Assembly (NCBI GenBank): GCA_002408485.1
Contig: DHSP01000048.1
Span: 15,767-79,766, forward strand
Origin: Proteiniphilum sp. UBA5283
GTDB lineage: Bacteria > Bacteroidota > Bacteroidia > Bacteroidales > Dysgonomonadaceae
Length of the DNA: 64,000 bases
Reading direction: 5' to 3'
The first letter of the stretch is position 1, and every line of letters starts with the position of its first letter. A program made the translations under genes and the position numbers. This document shows, piece after piece, positions 18,029 through 26,590 of the stretch. Under the pieces are notes generated by a model. The model saw only the letters and a program-made list of their open reading frames with translations. It made no database searches and was not told the DNA's origin.

Positions 18029-19297
18029 TTATTTTCTACGAAGTAATTTGCCACTTAGCCTTTTGATTGCATCGTTGATTTGCTGATCGGGTTCAATCAC
18101 ATTATACTCGCCCCAGAAGTTGGGATCGAGAAAATATTCCACCTTTTCGGCAATTACGTCGGTCGAATGAATGCGTTCGTTGCGGGGAAATTTCACCACA
18201 TTGTCGCTATAACGGTCGGTAACGGCAATCTCTGAGGCAATGGTATAGGTGGTCGCAAACAGGCCGAAGAAGCGGTTTGTCCATCTCACCCGGAACGACA
18301 CCTGGGTGCCGCTATAGTTAAACTGCCATTTCCCATTGTTCTCCATATAGTTCACAACATAATGAGCATTATTGACTTCAACACGCATCTTGGATGGCTT
18401 CCGCCGAATAAAAATGGCTGCCGCATCCTTTCGGTCTTCCACATTCATATTAAACTCCATGCGGGCAAACGCAAGCGTTGCCGCATCCAGATATATTTTC
18501 CCTCTGAAGAGGATATCTTCTATTCCGGGGTTTGGCATGAACGTGATGATGTAGTGCGGTTTGTTGTTAATGTTGATTAACCCCTCGATATGAAAAGCAT
18601 ATTCGGCCGCATCCGTGCCGAAGACAATTTCCGGATTCTTGGCAATGTCGAGCATCAACGCATCGCTGATGCCTCCCTGGAATTTCAACAATACCGTATC
18701 CCGCGGTGAGATATCCGTCGCTTTTCGTCCGATGTAAATCCGTGCCTGGTCGTTGCTGTAGGAACGATACGATGCTTTATACACGTCCAGGACTGTCTCA
18801 ACCAGCGAGATGTAGTTCGACCCCTTCTTTACCGATTCCCGGTAAAAAGCAACCATCATGCCCGGGTCGGCAGAGTAATTGTCGGGAATTCGCTGCAAAG
18901 CTTCCCGAACAAGATTGGTGCCGTCACCGGACACAACCAGCAATTCACCGAGTTGAATGGGAGAGGGACTCAGGGTGATGTGGTTGTTGGGGCTGTCGAT
19001 CAGTGTGATTACCGGAATCTCTTTATTTTCGTATCCCAGGTAGTGAATGATCAGTTGCGCATTTTTAGTGGAAGCAGGAACCCGTATGGAAAAATATCCA
19101 TCCTGATTGGTGATGCTCGATACATTCACTCGCTCAACGGAGATACTCGCGTTGACCAGGGGTTGGCTTGTGTCACCGCCCAACACCCTCCCGCGAAGCA
19201 CGAAAGTGGAATCTTTCTGCTGCACGCTGTTTGCCGGATAGAGTCCGGACAGGGCAGAAAGACTAAAAAAAAATAAAAACAACAATAAGTTTTTCAT
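18029..19297 (-). CDS. exported protein with carboxypeptidase-like regulatory domain
   Basis: A 422-residue protein (from the ATG at 19297) with a signal peptide (MKNLLLFLFFFSLSALSGLY) and an N-terminal carboxypeptidase-regulatory beta-sandwich (about 30-115, LRGRVLGGDTSQPLVNASIS). The remaining ~300 residues resemble the uncharacterised Bacteroidetes part seen in DUF5686-type proteins, with predicted beta structure. I prefer 19297 over the first in-frame start at 19330 because it gives a compact signal peptide. It faces nadB divergently. It is probably periplasmic or attached to the outer membrane; its substrate is unknown. Confidence 0.75.
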   Translation of the reverse strand: MKNLLLFLFFFSLSALSGLYPANSVQQKDSTFVLRGRVLGGDTSQPLVNASISVERVNVSSITNQDGYFSIRVPASTKNAQLIIHYLGYENKEIPVITLIDSPNNHITLSPSPIQLGELLVVSGDGTNLVREALQRIPDNYSADPGMMVAFYRESVKKGSNYISLVETVLDVYKASYRSYSNDQARIYIGRKATDISPRDTVLLKFQGGISDALMLDIAKNPEIVFGTDAAEYAFHIEGLININNKPHYIITFMPNPGIEDILFRGKIYLDAATLAFARMEFNMNVEDRKDAAAIFIRRKPSKMRVEVNNAHYVVNYMENNGKWQFNYSGTQVSFRVRWTNRFFGLFATTYTIASEIAVTDRYSDNVVKFPRNERIHSTDVIAEKVEYFLDPNFWGEYNVIEPDQQINDAIKRLSGKLLRRK

Positions 19298-19457
19298 ACG
19301 ATAAAAAGATGTTAAGCGGTTCCTTCTCATTTAGATACAAAGAAAAGCAATTGGCGGATATCTGCAAATAAAACAGTGCTTTTTAACAATGTTTATTTGT
19401 GGGTGTTACACGACCGGAAAAGTGGAGCGTTGCTGCAAAAAAACCTGAATAATTGCG

Positions 19458-19465
19458 TACATTTG
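19458..19465 (+). promoter_or_regulatory. -7 box of the nadB promoter
   Basis: TAcaTTTG, 28 bases before the ATG at 19493. A GTG at 19376 lies upstream of this promoter, so it cannot be the start codon if this box is used. Confidence 0.6.
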
Positions 19466-19492
19466 CATCTTGTAATCCAAAACAGTGAGAAA

Positions 19493-21073
19493 ATGGTCCG
19501 CAGATATGATTTTCTGGTGATTGGTTCCGGCATTGCCGGGATGAGTTATGCCCTGAAAGTGGCAAAGCAGGGGAAGGTAGCTATCATAGCGAAAAATCCG
19601 CTGGAAGATGCCAATACCTATTATGCACAGGGAGGAATTGCCTCGGTAACAAACCCGTGGGATAACTTTGAAAAACACATTGCCGACACGATCGATGCCG
19701 GTGGCGGATTATGCGATGTGGAGGTAGTGGAGAAGGTAGTAAAGGAAGCTCCTGCCCAGATCAGGGAGTTGATCAGCTGGGGAGTGGACTTTGATAAGGA
19801 TGAAAAAGGGAATTTCGACCTTCATCGTGAAGGGGGCCATTCCGAATTCCGCATCCTACATCACAAAGACAGTACCGGAGCCGAGATTCAGGTCAGCCTA
19901 ATCAATACGATTCGCAATCATCCGAACATCGATGTCTTCGACCATCATTTTGCTATAGAGATCCTAACACAGCATCACCTGGGGCAGGTTGTCACCCGCC
20001 ATACGCCCGGCATTGAATGTTACGGAGCTTACATTCTCGATCAGAAGACCAATGCGATTGAAACGTTCCTCTCCCGTGTGACCATGATGGCTACCGGAGG
20101 TATTGGATCCGTGTATCAGACAACGACCAATCCGCTGGTCGCTACCGGTGACGGTATTGCCATGGTAGCGCGTGCGAAAGGAGAAATTAAGGGAATGGAG
20201 TTTGTGCAGTTTCATCCCACGGCGCTCTATCATCCGGGTGCAAGACCTTCGTTCCTCATCACCGAGGCGATGCGTGGTTATGGGGGGGTGTTGAAAACGC
20301 TCGACGGGAAGGAGTTTATGCATAAGTATGACACACGCGGTTCACTTGCACCTCGCGATATCGTGGCCCGGGCAATAGATACCGAGATGAAAGAAAGAGG
20401 GGAAGACCATGTCTATCTGGACGTGACACACAAACAGGCGGAGGAAACCCGTAAGCATTTTCCCGGAATCTATCAGAAGTGTCTCACCTATGGCATTGAC
20501 ATCACCAAAGAGATGATACCGGTGGCTCCTGCTGCCCATTACCTCTGTGGGGGGATCAAGGTAAACCTGGATGGGGAGACCAGCATCGGCCGGCTCTACG
20601 CAAACGGCGAATGTGCCTGTACGGGTCTGCACGGTGCAAATCGTCTGGCATCCAACTCGCTCATCGAGGCAGTGGTCTTTGCCGATGCGGCGGCAAAACA
20701 TTCGCTGCCTCTTTTCAGTCAGTATTCATTCAGAGAGGATATCCCTGCATGGAATGCCGAAGGCACCACCTCTCCGGAAGAGATGGTGCTGATTACGCAA
20801 AGCTACAAGGAGGTGGGGCAGTTGATGTCTGCATACGTGGGCATTGTACGTTCCGACCTTCGTCTGCAGCGTGCCATGGACCGCCTGAATATCCTCTTCC
20901 GGGAAACCGAGGATTTTTTTCACCGCTCCGTGGTCTCGCGCGATATCTGTGAATTGCGTAACATCATCAAAGTGGGATATATGGTGATCAAACAGGCAAT
21001 GGCGCGCAAGGAAAGCAGGGGGTTGCACTTCACGGTAGATTATCCGTTTAAGGATCCGAATTCAGTGCTGTAA
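19493..21073 (+). CDS. nadB: L-aspartate oxidase
   Basis: A 526-residue FAD flavoprotein that oxidises L-aspartate to iminoaspartate, the first step of de novo NAD synthesis. The N-terminal dinucleotide-binding motif is VIGSGIAGMSYAL. Family motifs include YYAQGGIASV, the HREGGHS active-site region, FVQFHPTALY, and ANGECACTGLHGANRLASNS near the C-terminal part of the FAD domain. The ATG at 19493 gives the normal family N-terminus. nadA and nadC are not adjacent. It overlaps folP by one base, starting a run of plus-strand housekeeping genes. Confidence 0.95.
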   Translation: MVRRYDFLVIGSGIAGMSYALKVAKQGKVAIIAKNPLEDANTYYAQGGIASVTNPWDNFEKHIADTIDAGGGLCDVEVVEKVVKEAPAQIRELISWGVDFDKDEKGNFDLHREGGHSEFRILHHKDSTGAEIQVSLINTIRNHPNIDVFDHHFAIEILTQHHLGQVVTRHTPGIECYGAYILDQKTNAIETFLSRVTMMATGGIGSVYQTTTNPLVATGDGIAMVARAKGEIKGMEFVQFHPTALYHPGARPSFLITEAMRGYGGVLKTLDGKEFMHKYDTRGSLAPRDIVARAIDTEMKERGEDHVYLDVTHKQAEETRKHFPGIYQKCLTYGIDITKEMIPVAPAAHYLCGGIKVNLDGETSIGRLYANGECACTGLHGANRLASNSLIEAVVFADAAAKHSLPLFSQYSFREDIPAWNAEGTTSPEEMVLITQSYKEVGQLMSAYVGIVRSDLRLQRAMDRLNILFRETEDFFHRSVVSRDICELRNIIKVGYMVIKQAMARKESRGLHFTVDYPFKDPNSVL

Positions 21074-21915
21074 TGAAAAAGACGATAAACATACAGGGAA
21101 CATTGCTCGATTTGTCGGTGCCCCGGGTAATGGGAATCATCAATATCACGCCCGACTCGTTCTATGCTGCAAGCAGGAGGCAGTTTGAGGAGGGGATCAT
21201 CGAAAGATGCCGACAGATCATTGAGGAAGGGGGCAGTATGATCGATATTGGTGCACAATCTACTACACCCTTCTCCACATTCCTCTCTGCAAAAGAAGAA
21301 GCAGAACGGCTTATGCCCGCGCTAAAATCTATCCGCAGAGAATTTCCCCGCGCCATCCTTTCCGTCGACACCTTTTATGCTGATGTGGCAAAACAAGCCG
21401 TGGAGGAGTATGGTGTCGACATCATCAACGATATTTCCGGAGGACAGATTGACGAGCGGATGTTTCCTGTGGTAGCACAGCTGCAGGTGCCTTATGTGCT
21501 GATGCATATGCGGGGGGTACCCCAGACTATGCAGCAGTTCACGGATTATGCAGATTTTATCCAGGAAATTCTTTATTATTTCTCCGAACGGAAAGCAAAA
21601 CTGAATCTGCTTGGCGTGAATGACGTGATTATTGATCCCGGTTTTGGATTTAGTAAAACGTTATCTCAAAACTATGAATTGATGGCTTATCTGAAATATT
21701 TTCATATCTTTGAGGAGCCCATTCTGGTCGGGATTTCGAGAAAGTCGATGATCTACAGGCTGCTGGGTACCTCACCGGAAGAGAGCCTGAACGGTACGAC
21801 TGTACTTAACACGATGGCGCTGCTTTCAGGGGCCGGCATACTACGCGTCCACGATGTGAAGGAAGCCGTAGAGTGCGTTAAGATTGTGGGGAAGATAACC
21901 GAGTTTGATCAATAA
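21073..21915 (+). CDS. folP: dihydropteroate synthase
   Basis: A 280-residue TIM-barrel enzyme that joins p-aminobenzoate to dihydropterin pyrophosphate in folate synthesis, the sulfonamide target. Signatures: GIINITPDSFY near the N-terminus, IDIGAQSTTPFS, SVDTFYADVA, INDISGG, and IDPGFGFSKT. The length is normal. Its ATG shares a base with the nadB stop codon (TAATGA), indicating translational coupling. The diadenylate cyclase gene follows after 16 bases. Confidence 0.97.
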   Translation: MKKTINIQGTLLDLSVPRVMGIINITPDSFYAASRRQFEEGIIERCRQIIEEGGSMIDIGAQSTTPFSTFLSAKEEAERLMPALKSIRREFPRAILSVDTFYADVAKQAVEEYGVDIINDISGGQIDERMFPVVAQLQVPYVLMHMRGVPQTMQQFTDYADFIQEILYYFSERKAKLNLLGVNDVIIDPGFGFSKTLSQNYELMAYLKYFHIFEEPILVGISRKSMIYRLLGTSPEESLNGTTVLNTMALLSGAGILRVHDVKEAVECVKIVGKITEFDQ

Positions 21916-21931
21916 CCGGCGCCATATTGTT

Positions 21932-22693
21932 ATGTTTGCACATTTCGGAGTTAAAGATTTTATCGATGTATTGCTGGTAGCGCTTCTTCTGTACTACCTG
22001 TTTAGGCTGGTTAAAATATCGGGCTTGCGCCCTCTGTTCATCGGGATCCTTGTATTCATGGTGATCTGGGTGCTTGTCTCGCGGGTTTTCAATATGGTGC
22101 TGCTCGGATCCATCCTCGATCAGTTTGTAAGTGTGGGGCTGTTTTTGCTGGTCATTCTCTTTCAAGATGAGATCCGTCGTTTTCTGATGTCGCTTGGTTC
22201 CAAAAAAGGTTGGAATTTTATCACCAGACTTTTTTTCCCGGGTGAGAAGGAGAAAAAGGACAATTCGCACCTCACGGCCATTGTGCTGGCCTGCATGAAC
22301 ATGTCGAAAGCCAATACGGGGGCACTCATTGCCATACAGGGTGACATTCACCTGGGCCTTTACGAGCAGACCGGCGAAATAGTCAATGCAGATATATCTT
22401 CTCGACTTATCGAAAATATTTTCTTTAAAAACAGCCCATTGCACGATGGAGCCATGATTATTGTCGGACAGAAAGTGAAAGCTGCGGGATGTATCCTGCC
22501 CATTTCCCAAAACCCGAATATTCCCACCCACCTGGGGTTGAGACATCGTGCCGGACTAGGAATATCGCAGGAGACCGATGCCAAAGTAATCATCGTATCG
22601 GAGGAGCGAGGAAAGATCTCGTTTGCCTCACAGGGAAGGTTGAAAATGAATATCTCTCCCGAAGACCTGCAGCGGCTGCTGTTGGAGGAATAA
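21932..22693 (+). CDS. cdaA: membrane diadenylate cyclase, CdaA type (c-di-AMP synthase)
   Basis: A 253-residue protein that makes cyclic di-AMP from two ATP. N-terminal membrane helices (VLLVALLLYYLFRLV and LFIGILVFMVIWVLV) precede a DisA_N catalytic domain with the DGA motif (LHDGAMII, about residue 170) and the RHR motif (LRHRAGLGI). I use the ATG at 21932; a TTG at 21905 would overlap folP. In Bacteroidetes the folP-cdaA pairing is common. The regulatory partner CdaR is not seen here. Confidence 0.95.
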   Translation: MFAHFGVKDFIDVLLVALLLYYLFRLVKISGLRPLFIGILVFMVIWVLVSRVFNMVLLGSILDQFVSVGLFLLVILFQDEIRRFLMSLGSKKGWNFITRLFFPGEKEKKDNSHLTAIVLACMNMSKANTGALIAIQGDIHLGLYEQTGEIVNADISSRLIENIFFKNSPLHDGAMIIVGQKVKAAGCILPISQNPNIPTHLGLRHRAGLGISQETDAKVIIVSEERGKISFASQGRLKMNISPEDLQRLLLEE

Positions 22694-22765
22694 CCGGTCT
22701 TTTCCCGGTAAAGACTGCACGTAAGCGACTGGTGACGCCAACGGTGTGAAAAAGATGTAAAGAAA

Positions 22766-23872
22766 ATGATTTTAGAAGAACTCTCCATAATTAACTATAA
22801 AAACCTGCTACAGGCCGAATTGCAGTTTTCTCCCAAAATCAACTGCTTCATCGGCAACAACGGGATGGGAAAGACCAATCTACTCGATGCTGTTTATTAC
22901 CTCTCGTTTTGTAAAAGTTATACCAATCCCATCGACTCGCAGATAATCCGTCACGATGCCGAGGTGTGCATGCTTCAGGGAAAATACCTGTTTGAAGATA
23001 ATACCCGCGAAGAAATTTACAGCGGCATCCGGCGTCGTCAGAAGAAACAGTTTAAACGAAACAAGAAGGAGTACGAACGGCTGTCCGATCATATCGGATT
23101 AATTCCACTCGTGATGATCTCTCCGGCCGATAACGAATTGATAACCGGAGGTAGCGAAGGGCGGCGGAAGTTTATGGACATGGCTATCTCTCAGTTCGAC
23201 AAAGAATATCTGCGTGCACTGGTTCGGTATGCCAAAGCCTTGCATCAGCGGAATGTGCTGCTGAAAAATGAGGATGAGATGGCCGATATGACCTTGCTGG
23301 AGCTCTGGGAAGATCAGATGATCGAGGACGGGAGCTTTATTCACAGGAAACGAAAAGCATTCATCGACGAGTTCACACCCATATTCAATACATTTTATAG
23401 ACGCATTAGCCAATCGGGCGAGTCCGTTTCCTTCGATTATGTGTCGCAGCTGAACGATGCCGCTTTTCGGGAGACACTTTTTAAAAACAGACGTCGTGAT
23501 ATGGCGGTAGGACATACCACAATCGGCATTCACCGTGATGAGCTGGAGATGCTGCTCGACGGCTATCCTATTAAAAAGGTAGGATCGCAGGGCCAGAACA
23601 AGACTTACTTTGTTTCGCTTAAGCTGGCACAATTCCACTTCCTGCTTCAAACGGGGCATACTACGCCGATTTTGCTGCTGGATGATATTTTTGATCGGCT
23701 TGATGCCAACCGGGTGGAAGAGATTGTGAAGCTTGTCTCTGGCTCTGGATTCGGGCAGATTTTCTTGTCGGATACCAACAGAGAATCGCTTGACAGGATC
23801 TTGGAACGGACCGATAATAGCGCGCACATCTATTCCGTGATAGACGGAGAAATTAACCCGATGAATGAGTAA
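22766..23872 (+). CDS. recF: DNA replication and repair protein RecF
   Basis: A 368-residue SMC-like ATPase that helps load RecA at gaps. Walker A is FIGNNGMGKTNLLDAV (about 30-45), a GSQGQNKTYF signature region is present, and Walker B is LLLDDIFDRLD near the C-terminus. The length is normal for the family. It is followed after 6 bases by a DUF721 gene, an arrangement widely seen next to recF. Confidence 0.96.
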   Translation: MILEELSIINYKNLLQAELQFSPKINCFIGNNGMGKTNLLDAVYYLSFCKSYTNPIDSQIIRHDAEVCMLQGKYLFEDNTREEIYSGIRRRQKKQFKRNKKEYERLSDHIGLIPLVMISPADNELITGGSEGRRKFMDMAISQFDKEYLRALVRYAKALHQRNVLLKNEDEMADMTLLELWEDQMIEDGSFIHRKRKAFIDEFTPIFNTFYRRISQSGESVSFDYVSQLNDAAFRETLFKNRRRDMAVGHTTIGIHRDELEMLLDGYPIKKVGSQGQNKTYFVSLKLAQFHFLLQTGHTTPILLLDDIFDRLDANRVEEIVKLVSGSGFGQIFLSDTNRESLDRILERTDNSAHIYSVIDGEINPMNE

Positions 23873-23878
23873 GAGACC

Positions 23879-24172
23879 ATGTTGAAGAAAAATGCACAAC
23901 CCTTATCGGAAGCACTTTCCGACTTTTTCGATGAAAACAGTACGTTGAAAGTAAAGTTGGCCGAACACCGTGCCGTCAGGGGATGGCGCGAAGTGCTGGG
24001 CGAGGGCGTCTCAAAATATACCAGAGATATCTATTTCAGCCGCAATGTACTCTATGTTCACCTTGCATCGGCTGTGCTTCGTGCCGAGCTGCTGATGAAC
24101 AAGGAGGGGCTGATCAAAAAAATAAACGATTACGCTGAAATCCCCATTTTACGTGATATCGTCATCCGGTAA
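23879..24172 (+). CDS. DUF721 (DciA-like) protein
   Basis: A 97-residue protein of the DUF721 family. Conserved features are the amphipathic start LSEALSDFFDEN, WREVLGEGVSKYT, and LYVHLASAVLRAELLMNKEGL. In other bacteria the DUF721 protein DciA loads or helps the replicative helicase; the same role here is inference. It follows recF by 6 bases, supporting a DNA replication or repair context. It converges with the next, minus-strand gene with only 21 bases between. Confidence 0.88.
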   Translation: MLKKNAQPLSEALSDFFDENSTLKVKLAEHRAVRGWREVLGEGVSKYTRDIYFSRNVLYVHLASAVLRAELLMNKEGLIKKINDYAEIPILRDIVIR

Positions 24173-24193
24173 GGAAAAGGATAAGGAATTGAA

Positions 24194-24835
24194 TCAGAAG
24201 AATGCCGAAACACCCAGATAAACTCCTGTAGGGTGGGGAGAGTAGGTGTGTTTGACCAGATCATAGTTCAATGTAATGTGTGATCTCCCTACCCGGAACC
24301 CTGCACCAACGATCAACGAAGGGACGAGGCCGCTGTGTGACAATGTTTCTGTGGTGGAATCCTGTGTTAAGTCTGACCAGATATAGTTTAATTCGGGTTG
24401 AGCAAAAGCGGCAACAAAAGAGACAGGATAAAAGTAACCAAAGATATTTGCTCCCAGCAGATTATCTTTCACGGTATACTCCGTTGTGCTTGCTTTCGAA
24501 TAATAATACTTGATGCCCGTGCCTGCCATGAAACGTGGATTGAATTGATACCCAATCTGTGGCCCTAAGCCTAACCTGGTGTAGTTGCGGCTCACCGACA
24601 AGCCCAGGTTTGCTCCAAAACGGAGTTTGCTTTTTTCAAAAAAGGAAGGCCGGTTACTTTCCATGTTCCTGTGCTCGATGCTGGCTGTCTTTCCCTTGTC
24701 ATTGCCGTGTTGTGGTTTATGATGATGAATATTCCGTGCATCATCCCGCGACACACGGATGGTATCATACGTGAAACCCTGTGCACCGGCGAAGAAAGAC
24801 ACCAGCCAAAGGAGAAAAATATATACCGAGCGCAA
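24194..24835 (-). CDS. small outer-membrane beta-barrel protein
   Basis: A 213-residue exported protein with a short signal peptide (VYIFLLWLVSFFAGAQG), a polar low-complexity linker (about 30-65), then about eight predicted strands (for example FGANLGLSVSRNYTRLGLGP) ending in VYLGVSAFF with a terminal Phe. It looks like an OmpW/OprF-size porin-family barrel typical of Bacteroidetes. It starts 6 bases after secG, so it is the last gene of that operon. No specific function is recognised. Confidence 0.75.
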   Translation of the reverse strand: MRSVYIFLLWLVSFFAGAQGFTYDTIRVSRDDARNIHHHKPQHGNDKGKTASIEHRNMESNRPSFFEKSKLRFGANLGLSVSRNYTRLGLGPQIGYQFNPRFMAGTGIKYYYSKASTTEYTVKDNLLGANIFGYFYPVSFVAAFAQPELNYIWSDLTQDSTTETLSHSGLVPSLIVGAGFRVGRSHITLNYDLVKHTYSPHPTGVYLGVSAFF

Positions 24836-24841
24836 AATGAT

Positions 24842-25210
24842 TTACTCTGTTGGTGTTCCCTCTTCCGGCGCTGGTTGAGCCGGTACCTGTGAAGGGATAG
24901 GCATCCCCGGAGTCACATCGGGAGCAGTGCCGGGATTGAGGGGAGCAGGTTGTTGTACTTCTACCTGCGATTGCGGAGTATTGCTGCGTGATGCCGTGTA
25001 TTTGGCCGTCAGTATACTCAGTATAATCATGACTCCCGCCAGTGTCCAGGTGAATTTTTCCAGGAAATCGGTCGTCTTTCGCACACCCATGATCTGGTTT
25101 GTCGATGAAAATCCGCTTGCCAGTCCGCCACCTTTCGATTTCTGTACCAATACGGCAAGAATCATCAGTATGGAGGCCAGTAAAATGAGGATGGTAATAA
25201 AGATATACAT
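24842..25210 (-). CDS. secG: preprotein translocase subunit SecG
   Basis: A 122-residue protein with two membrane helices (about 2-22 and 50-70) and the conserved loop VQKSKGGGLASGFSSTNQIMGVRKTTDFLEK between them (quoted motif core: KGGGLASGFS). The Pro/Gln/Glu-rich tail is common in Bacteroidetes SecG. It assists protein export through SecYEG. I start at the ATG at 25210 because the 8 residues before it precede the first helix with no family match. Confidence 0.93.
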   Translation of the reverse strand: MYIFITILILLASILMILAVLVQKSKGGGLASGFSSTNQIMGVRKTTDFLEKFTWTLAGVMIILSILTAKYTASRSNTPQSQVEVQQPAPLNPGTAPDVTPGMPIPSQVPAQPAPEEGTPTE

Positions 25211-25276
25211 ATTATTAGTTTTTATTCTGTTCAATGTAATTTGTCGTCTTCTTACAATGGCAAAGTTTAATCTTGC

Positions 25277-26014
25277 TTAACGAAAACGATCGTTCATAAT
25301 CAAATATTCCAGAAAACGAATTTGGTCGGCAAAGTAACTACTTTTTTTTGGAAAATTCAAACTTAATCGTTTAATAATTGTAAGTGCCTGTGTGTATTTT
25401 TTTTGTTTGATATAGATCTTAGCCAGTGTTTCCGTCAGAAATTCACTGCTGTCATCTTCTTTGGCCGGCTTTTGAGCTTCCTCCTCCTGCCTGTCGTGTG
25501 GCGTGAACAGGGTGTCGGTGGCCGCTTTTTCGATAAACGCATCAATAATTTCCTGGTGCTGAAGGCTTTGGGTTTCTTCCTGTTCGCCGCCCGTATCCTC
25601 CTCGATGGATTCTAAGTAGGAAAGGTAGTCGGTCGACACAATGCTCATCGCTGTCTCTGCAATCATTGTCTTGTGTGTGTCATCCTCACCAAGTGAGGAG
25701 AGGAAGGAGTTGAGTAGTTCGTCCGTTCTGTCTTTCGCCTTGTGGGGTGCTTCTTCAGGCTGAGCGAACAGCCGACGGTAGTCATCCTTGTATATCAGAT
25801 AAAACAACTTCCTCCTGTCAGTGCACAAAACAGCCGTCGTGCTGAGTTCTTCGTTGTAATTATCGCTGTTGATCAGGTCTAAATATTTTGTATACAACAA
25901 ACGGGATGTGTGGAAATAGGGATACATTGAAACGGTTTCCCTGAGTGAATCTGCCGGGGATTCCATCAGCGACCCGGGATTTTTGATATATCTATAGAGC
26001 TCCTCCTTGTTCAT
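25277..26014 (-). CDS. conserved Bacteroidales hypothetical, TPR-like C-terminus
   Basis: A 245-residue cytoplasmic protein without signal peptide or membrane segment. The first ~100 residues are helical (LYTKYLDLINSDNYN), the middle (about 110-185) is acidic and low in complexity, and the end (about 190-240, LAKIYIKQKKYTQALTIIKR) looks like one or two tetratricopeptide helices. It lies 15 bases after the LptE gene and before secG. This position between LptE and SecG suggests an envelope-biogenesis role, but no function is established. Confidence 0.65.
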   Translation of the reverse strand: MNKEELYRYIKNPGSLMESPADSLRETVSMYPYFHTSRLLYTKYLDLINSDNYNEELSTTAVLCTDRRKLFYLIYKDDYRRLFAQPEEAPHKAKDRTDELLNSFLSSLGEDDTHKTMIAETAMSIVSTDYLSYLESIEEDTGGEQEETQSLQHQEIIDAFIEKAATDTLFTPHDRQEEEAQKPAKEDDSSEFLTETLAKIYIKQKKYTQALTIIKRLSLNFPKKSSYFADQIRFLEYLIMNDRFR

Positions 26015-26029
26015 GGAAATATCTTTGCA

Positions 26030-26560
26030 TCACCAGTTTGCCATCGTTGTATTAAATATCTGATCTACAACTTCGTCGATCAGCTCATTGATCAGTCGGT
26101 CTTGTACCGTGTCGAACACTGTGTTGCTGGAGAATGTGCGATTGGCCGAAATGGTCTCTTCCCTTTCAGGCACATCAATTTTGTTGTTGCGAAAACGCAT
26201 TCTCACCGTCATGGTCAGACGCGTTTCAGAAGCAAATGCATCCTCCTGAACGGCCAAAGGTGTCAACTCATAGCTGACAATCTCACCCTCAATCTCCATA
26301 TCGCCATTCTGTTGCACAAGTTGCAACCGGGTGTTGCGGGTAAACATATCTTTCATCTTCTCATTAAACCGCTGCTCCAGAGGAGGATATACCAAGGGGG
26401 CCTGGTTGATGAAATGCCCAATAAAAAGTGTTTTGGTGAGATCGTAGTCTATGGAGGCCGTCCTGAAGGTGTAGGACATTCTGCAAGAGCTCGCTACACT
26501 TACCAGCAAGAGGATAAGGACAGTTTTAATGAAAGAGTGCTTATATAGGATCATGTTCAT
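26030..26560 (-). CDS. LptE-family LPS assembly lipoprotein
   Basis: A 176-residue lipoprotein with a signal peptide ending VSVASSC (lipid-modified Cys26). The body matches the Bacteroidetes LptE family: YDLTKTLFIGHFINQAPLV, then RFNEKMKDMFTRNTRL and EIEGEIVSYELTPLAV. LptE plugs the LptD barrel that inserts LPS in the outer leaflet. The ATG at 26560 is preferred; the frame extends to a TTG at 26584. It directly follows the sigma-54 activator gene (30 bases) on the same strand. Confidence 0.85.
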   Translation of the reverse strand: MNMILYKHSFIKTVLILLLVSVASSCRMSYTFRTASIDYDLTKTLFIGHFINQAPLVYPPLEQRFNEKMKDMFTRNTRLQLVQQNGDMEIEGEIVSYELTPLAVQEDAFASETRLTMTVRMRFRNNKIDVPEREETISANRTFSSNTVFDTVQDRLINELIDEVVDQIFNTTMANW

Positions 26561-26590
26561 GTTCTTTTTTCGTGTTTTTGACAATCAACA

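Noticed and set aside
19383..21028. Several 60-120 codon minus-strand frames inside nadB
   Set aside because: They are antisense shadows rich in His/Arg/Cys with no start signals or family features.
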